Assembly (NCBI RefSeq): GCF_035222375.1
Contig: NW_026946363.1
Location: 3,596,001-3,660,000, forward strand
Direction: 5' to 3'
DNA: 64,000 nt
Source of the DNA: Podospora pseudocomata
Lineage: Eukaryota; Ascomycota; Sordariomycetes; Sordariales; Podosporaceae
Shown: piece by piece, positions 58,658 through 64,000 of the stretch
Layout of the letters: each line of letters starts with the position of its first letter
Numbering within the stretch: the first letter of the stretch is position 1
Made by a program: the position numbers and the translations under genes
The notes under the pieces: model-generated
Database searches by the model: none
Seen by the model: only the letters and a program-made list of their open reading frames with translations
What the model was told of the DNA's origin: nothing

Positions 58658-59549
58658 TTAGCTCTTTGGGGTCTGATTCAAAGCTAACAAACCAAAACAC
58701 CCTCCCGCCATGATTAACCAACTGTGCGGATGCGCGTGGATACACCATCCTCGGGGCTCTCTTGTAGATAGATATACGTGTCAAAACCACGAATCACAAA
58801 AACCACACAACAGTAAACAGTGAAGGCATGACGGTGAACTTGTCCTATTATTGTAACAACTATTCTCGCTGATAACTCCAGAACGAGGCTGGTCAACAAC
58901 CCTCCCTCCTTCGTTGCCCATGCGAGCGAGCCAGCCATGGAGAGAAAAAGATGAAAAGCAAACGCTGAATGCCATGCTGGGGATCGTCATCTCTCTCTAA
59001 ACCAAAAGCATCCATCCTCGAAATGAGTCTGAATTAGATAAGGAAAGCCCGACCCCCATAAGTAGATAATTCCAAAAGAAATGACCCAGTCCGATCCCGC
59101 CCAAATAAAACAAATCTCAAGGTATCATGATAAATAGTGTATGCGAAAGGGAAACCCGCAAGCAAAGAACCACTCCAGGAGAAAGAGAGGTAATTTAACG
59201 CCTGAAAACCCAAACAACACCAGATATTTCCTTGGATACACAAATATGTTCCCTGCCCCGCGGCCAAATAAAATCACTGCTTCCCGGTATACCAAGCCCA
59301 AGCTGAAACCCCCTCGAGTTGCGCCGAAACGACCGTGAAATATGCCTTGAGCTGTCAAACGCAACAGAAAATGCAAGATGCAGATGCAAACTCTGAAAGG
59401 GAATCCGTATAAAGCAACCCCCACCAAGCCTCCTTCCTGCTTCCTCCCTCCCATCCCTCCCAAAGAAAACATATGCAGTGAACAAAACCTTCGACAAGCC
59501 AGTGGAGATAGTCTGGAGTAAGAAATCGTGAAATGGTTCGGTGTCGCCA
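58658..59549. other. Intergenic, convergent
   Basis: 3' flanks of NPR3 and the bHLH gene. Nothing recognised. Confidence 0.4.
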
Positions 59550-61079
59550 TCACGACATATCCATCCTGCCGTATTCGGCCTCCGACTTGAAAGCCCCATT
59601 GTCATTATCATCCTCGTCGTAGTCCAGGAAATCGTCGGCGTCCAGCATGTCATGACCGCCCATGCCATTACTGGGGCTCACCGGCATGTAGCCACCCGAA
59701 GTTCCATTATTCCCAGAACTCAGCTTCTTGCCGGCGTAATCGGTGAAATCCGGCACACGAAGATTAGAGCCGTCAGTACGCGAGTAGGTGAACTTGATGC
59801 CAAGATCTTTGGACATCATATCCAAGACCTCTGACTGCATACGCTGCTCATCCTCGGTGATTTCAAAAGGTAGCTTCATGCCCGCAGCCATGAGAGAGTT
59901 TGAGAGCTCTTCCACCTGGTGAATCTTGAGCTCGACCAGCCACATGAGATCCCGCATCCAGGCAACGGAGCCGTTGAGAATATCGCCCTTGTTGGGACCC
60001 TTGTCTTTCTCTTCCATCGGCAAGCCAGTCGTGATGGATCCAGCGGTACCGCGGACCGCAGCACGAGCACCAGGACCGGCCAACGATGACGTGGCTTGGC
60101 CGGGAGTGCCACTATCAGGGGACATGGGAGTGCCGCCGTTTTGAAGAGCTTTGCGGACCTTTTCGTCCTCAAGCCTATGCGTTGGGACGAGTTTGCTGAG
60201 ATCCTGTATTCTCTCATTGATGTTGTCTCGTCGGCGACGCTCGACCATGTTGTGGGACTCTCTCCTCTTCTTCTTCTTTTGCTCGGCTGTGGACGCTGCC
60301 GGCGACCCAAGTTTGGCTGGCATGGAAGCGCCTCCCTTGAGGAGCTCACTCATCTGAGTGTGCATGCCCGCTGTGATGGGGGATGAGAAGCCCGACGCGG
60401 ATCCGGGAAATGAGGATAAACTATTAGGAGTCCCCATCCACTGTCCGGAATGAGACTTCTCGTGGCCCACACGACCAGTTGGTCTGATAGGTTGGGCAAA
60501 GGTCGAGTCTGAACCGATCGAGAGACCCATGGTGGCTCCTGTGGGCGCTCTCGGAGCCGATGGCTTGCGTCCCATAACTTGGGGCATGGGAGGGCGTACT
60601 GGTTTGAAAGGGAGGTCGGTCGGCTCGTTCAATTCTGGGGTGTAAGCGAGCGGCGATTGCATCGAGACATACGATTGGGGGTGCTGCATCGGGCGGTACT
60701 GGTTGTACGGTTGGTGCACATAGGGGCTCTGAATAGGATCACCGTCGGGGGTGCTCGAGTAATTGTCGATGGATAACCCGTGATGAGACGAACCGTAAGC
60801 GCCGTGGGAGAAAGCCATTCCACCCATGTTGTCCATGCCGAAATCTTGCCCTTGGCCATGCAACCCGCCCTGATGATCTGTCGGGTTAGGGCTTGTGAGA
60901 CTGTCGAGTAGCTCGTCATCGCCGAGGAATCCGTTCGACACATTGTTCGTGTTTGTATGGCCGCCAGAAAAGTTATTGTTCTGGAAGGATGAACCAAAGT
61001 TTCCGGCCATGGAAAGGTCGTTTGGGTCGATTCCGCCATTCCCTCCATGGCCATTCATCGGAAAACTATGGTGTGACAT
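59550..61079 (-). CDS. bHLH transcription factor
   Basis: Single exon, 509 aa. The N-terminal 250 residues are Gly/Asn/Ser/Pro/Gln-rich. The basic region and helix 1, KKKRRESHNMVERRRRDNINERIQDLSKLVP, sit at about 270-300; HxxxERRRR contacts define E-box binding (CANNTG). The HLH loop is greatly expanded (about 70 residues, Gly/Thr/Pro-rich) before helix 2, NKGDILNGSVAWMRDLMWLVELKIHQVEELSNSL, which runs on into a leucine-rich helix. The C-terminus has a conserved-looking acidic end (DADDFLDYDEDDNDNGAFKSEAEYGRMDMS). The long loop is a feature of certain filamentous-ascomycete bHLH proteins (family knowledge). The target pathway cannot be deduced. It follows a 2.9-kb gene-free upstream region, often a sign of complex control. 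Confidence 0.92.
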   Translation of the reverse strand: MSHHSFPMNGHGGNGGIDPNDLSMAGNFGSSFQNNNFSGGHTNTNNVSNGFLGDDELLDSLTSPNPTDHQGGLHGQGQDFGMDNMGGMAFSHGAYGSSHHGLSIDNYSSTPDGDPIQSPYVHQPYNQYRPMQHPQSYVSMQSPLAYTPELNEPTDLPFKPVRPPMPQVMGRKPSAPRAPTGATMGLSIGSDSTFAQPIRPTGRVGHEKSHSGQWMGTPNSLSSFPGSASGFSSPITAGMHTQMSELLKGGASMPAKLGSPAASTAEQKKKKRRESHNMVERRRRDNINERIQDLSKLVPTHRLEDEKVRKALQNGGTPMSPDSGTPGQATSSLAGPGARAAVRGTAGSITTGLPMEEKDKGPNKGDILNGSVAWMRDLMWLVELKIHQVEELSNSLMAAGMKLPFEITEDEQRMQSEVLDMMSKDLGIKFTYSRTDGSNLRVPDFTDYAGKKLSSGNNGTSGGYMPVSPSNGMGGHDMLDADDFLDYDEDDNDNGAFKSEAEYGRMDMS

Positions 61080-64000
61080 CTTGTCAAAGATGGCGGTTGT
61101 GCGTAGAGTGATGCCTCCAAATTGACAGGAAGCGAAATAGAGAAAGGAAAATCCAGCGAGTGGGCTGACGACGTTTCGGCAAAGCGGACTATCACAGCCT
61201 CAAAGTCAGTCGTCGCTGTGGTACTATACACACGGCAGGTAAATAAAGTAAAAGAGGAAAGATGATTAGACTTTTTGGCAGACTAGCGAGGCTAGGAAAT
61301 GCGCGGCCTACCACCTAGCCTACGAAGCGGAAAATCCTATTAGATGTGTTCTTTTACATACCTTTAACGTGATTTGTTGAAGGTCAACCTCGCATCGGGT
61401 GGCGTGGCGTGGTGAGGTAAAAGAGGCCAACGAGCGGTTGAAGGGATGAAGATGACTCGACGGTCGGAAAGCCGAGACTTTGTACAAAGACGAGAGCGGT
61501 CGGGTCGTTTACGCCAAGTTCCGGGCAGGAGCTCCGAGTCTTTTTTTTTTTTTGGTGGCTTTCGGGACAGCGAGGTGCAGAGAGCAAAGTCGGGATCGTG
61601 CGATGAAAGTAGCTGCGACGGGAGAGGCCGCTTGATGGGGGTGGATTGTCGTGACCTTAAGTGCCCTGACGAGAGTGGGTGAGAGTGTGGGTGGAGGTGG
61701 ACTCGTGGGGTGGGTAAAAAGGTCTGGGGTTCGGAGGTGGAGGCCTAACCCTTTGTGGAAATGGTCGCTAATAAGTGACAGCGACAGGGCAAAAGGGCGG
61801 ACAATGCCGAAGTGATAAAGGGGGCAGCGCAAGCCAACAAAAAAAAATTGGTCGACTCGAGACAGCGAGGCTGCTTTTCCTTTGGGAGGCGGGAGGAAGA
61901 TGGACGAGTCGCAGCAAAAAGACCCGGGTACGATCTTCGGTGATGGGCGGCACAAGTGGATGTGAGCGTCTGTGATGATTCTGGTTGTTTGTTGGAGAAA
62001 GGTGGTAGCAACGACGGGAGCGGGGGAGGAAGTCGGAGTTTAAGTTGTGCGCGGCGAACAGCTGGAAAAGGCGGGGTTTAAAGTTGGGGGAAGTGGGGCT
62101 CTTCAGTGCTGGGACGAGAAGGTCGAGGTTCCAGGGTTCTGGCGATCAGTTTACCGCTCTTCTGGCGCTGGTTGCTCCCCCGTCGGATTGGTTCCCGACG
62201 TGCTGCCAGTGGCGGGAATGAGGAATGAATGAAGATCTAGGTAGTAGGTAGCTGAGGGCTGGTTGGTGGCAGTGGTCAGAGCCAACAAGATCTGGTTCGG
62301 GAATGAGGCCGTGGATTGGTGCGTAGCACTAAATCACTGTTGCTAGTATGACCAAGAAGGCAGGAAGGGACTCAAAGGGAGGCGGTTGGAGGAGGCAGGT
62401 TCCAGTTTATTAACGCGGATCCAGCGGCTGAGGCTGAGTATTTCCCAGTTGGCAACCTGAGTAAATGCTTTCTCTGGTCACTTCGGATGAGGGCTCAGCA
62501 ACCACCCGGACAGTCTGGGGTCTTGTTGGGTGCTGCTGACACTCCCGGATGCTCCCAGACTCTCCCTGTTGTCAGGAGCCGAAGGGAACAACGGCCGAGG
62601 CGAGTTGAGTCCGAGAGATGACAATGTGTGTTTGTGCCACAATACCTATCTATCTATCGCTTCTCGTCTCCGAATGGTCCAGAGTTGATTGGTTGCGTGT
62701 CTATGAGCGCTGTGGTGTGTGAGATGTTCTTCAGATGGCGGGGTTTGTCACTCCGCGCCCAGAAATGGTACGGTAGTCTAGCTTGAGCGTTATTTTTTTT
62801 CAAGGAGCAGCAAGTCGTTTGTAAGGAACCGTGCCCCGTTTGGAGAGGTTGGGTTCCAAGATATACAGTCCGGCTCTCAGAGAATCCCTCCGGCTTGCCA
62901 ATGTTTCTAATCTAGGCGCGTTGACCGAAGGGTTGACAGATGTGCCGTCCCTTTGTTCAGCGGGCTCTGGATAGAAGGGAAGGTGATGGCTTCGGGGGTT
63001 CTGTTCTGCAGGGCTAGCCTAGTCGCGTAAGCCGACGTTACGGCTAAGCCGGATATGGAGAAGTACCGATCCTGGGGTGCGTGCGTCGAGATCTCCAACG
63101 TCTCCTCCAAGTCCTGGTCTCCACGTGTGGCAGAAAGAAAGGGATTGTCCTGCCGTTTGGTTTCGGTTCGGGCACGTGGCTACCGTGGTATCGGACTCTG
63201 TTGTATCGGACGTCTTGAAGTGGGTTTCTATCGGGGAAGACAAGACTGAATGAGTTGTTGATGTGCTGTTGAGTCTCGCGTGATGCATACTCTTGTCTAT
63301 ATGAGCTGGTCGAGTTGGGCAGGCAGGTGTATACTTGTAGTGACGGCTCTAAACTGGGCGACGTTACTTCGAGTAGCAGGTATCCAACGCCAACAACGTT
63401 AGCAGCGGGCTCGGAAGGGCAAGGCCGAACTGAAGAGACAAGAAGTCCGGGGTGGTTGGTTCACTGTGCATAGAGAATCGTTTGGCCTTTCTTATATCCT
63501 TACGACAACAACACCCCCTTTCCATGGACCACCAAACACAAGGCGGATCAACTTCCAGGCACGTCTTCTGACTCGATGGCCGTTCAAGTTGGTGTGCTGG
63601 AAATGGAGAGAAACAAGATCAGGGCGGACACAACAGGGCACACTTTCGAGTCCAAGCTGTATGGGAGGTCTGCTTTTCCAGGACACCTTGCTTCGGCCTA
63701 CTTCACCGAGCTTGTCCGAATATGACCGGAGCATAGCTAGCTATCAGTGTGACTCCCCCAAGTGAGACAGAGGGCCCACACCAGAGAGCTGGATGCGTAA
63801 GGTGTGTCTATGCCGCAATTCCAAACCATGGTGGCTGCTGCACGAAGCACGCAAGTACCGGCCGAGATCAACGACACGAAGTAGCATCTGCCGCGCACCC
63901 ATAAAAAGCACCCATGAGAGAGAGAGGATCGGCCCGTGTGGTACGAGGGTACTTTCAAGTAACTCGACAGAGTAATGGGGACATGGAAGATTCTCACATT
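61080..64000. other. 2.9-kb gene-free upstream region of the bHLH gene
   Basis: No supported ORF; the frames present (up to 148 codons at 61509-61955) are low-complexity. T runs at 61542-61552 and 62791-62800, and a CTAT microsatellite stretch at 62647-62660 (TATCTATCTATC). It likely contains promoter and 5' leader; the right end is cut by the window. Confidence 0.45.

Noticed and set aside
1-64000. CRISPR arrays, bacterial operons, prophage, secondary-metabolite cluster
   Set aside because: No spaced direct repeats, no polyketide/NRPS/terpene genes, and gene structure is fungal.

Overview
The window is nuclear DNA of a filamentous ascomycete, most likely a sordariomycete of the Sordariales type. 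Genes are short and loosely packed on both strands. Introns are mostly 50-100 nt, with GTRNGY-like donors, CTAAC/CTGAC branch sites and YAG acceptors. Every clearly recognisable protein has a fungal ortholog: cyclin B, mito-ribosomal uL2, CK2 beta, RIC1, THO subunit Tex1, Prp31, Clf1, Npr3, Zn2Cys6 and bHLH factors. The species cannot be named from the sequence alone. All exon joins were worked out by hand from splice signals and reading frame, not from transcripts.

Layout. 0.3-7.7 kb: an unknown ORFan-like gene (+), cyclin B (-) and mitochondrial ribosomal protein uL2m (+). 7.7-10 kb: a gene-free, partly AT-rich island of nested relic transposable elements. 10.9-21.1 kb: a PAP2 lipid phosphatase (+), then a minus-strand run of CK2 regulatory subunit, a large protein ending in a glutathione S-transferase (GST) domain, and the Golgi Ypt6/Rab6 exchange factor subunit RIC1. 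22.2-28.4 kb: Tex1/THOC3 (+) and a Zn2Cys6 regulator (+). 29-36.3 kb: a PHS-family phosphate/organophosphate permease (-), a transposase-HTH-derived protein with a glutamine-rich tail (-), and an unknown protein (+). 36.9-40.1 kb: acetate kinase (+) and a two-finger C2H2 factor (-). 40.1-46.6 kb: a 6.4-kb stretch with no credible gene. 46.6-50.8 kb: PRP31 (-) and CLF1 (+), two spliceosome genes transcribed away from each other across 326 bp. 51.2-58.7 kb: glycine-cleavage T protein (+), ethanolamine kinase (-) and NPR3 (+). 59.5-61.1 kb: a bHLH factor (-), followed by 2.9 kb of gene-free upstream DNA.

Functional picture. This is ordinary housekeeping and regulatory euchromatin: cell cycle (cyclin B, CK2), RNA processing and export (Tex1, Prp31, Clf1), lipid head-group metabolism (PAP2 phosphatase, ethanolamine kinase), nutrient sensing and uptake (Npr3, PHS permease), one-carbon and acetate metabolism. 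No secondary-metabolite cluster, CRISPR array, rRNA or tRNA was found. The most unusual items are the nested element relic at 8.27-9.90 kb, the GST fusion protein, the recruited transposase DNA-binding domain, a serine/aspartate microsatellite insertion inside acetate kinase, and several very small exons that gene callers are likely to miss.
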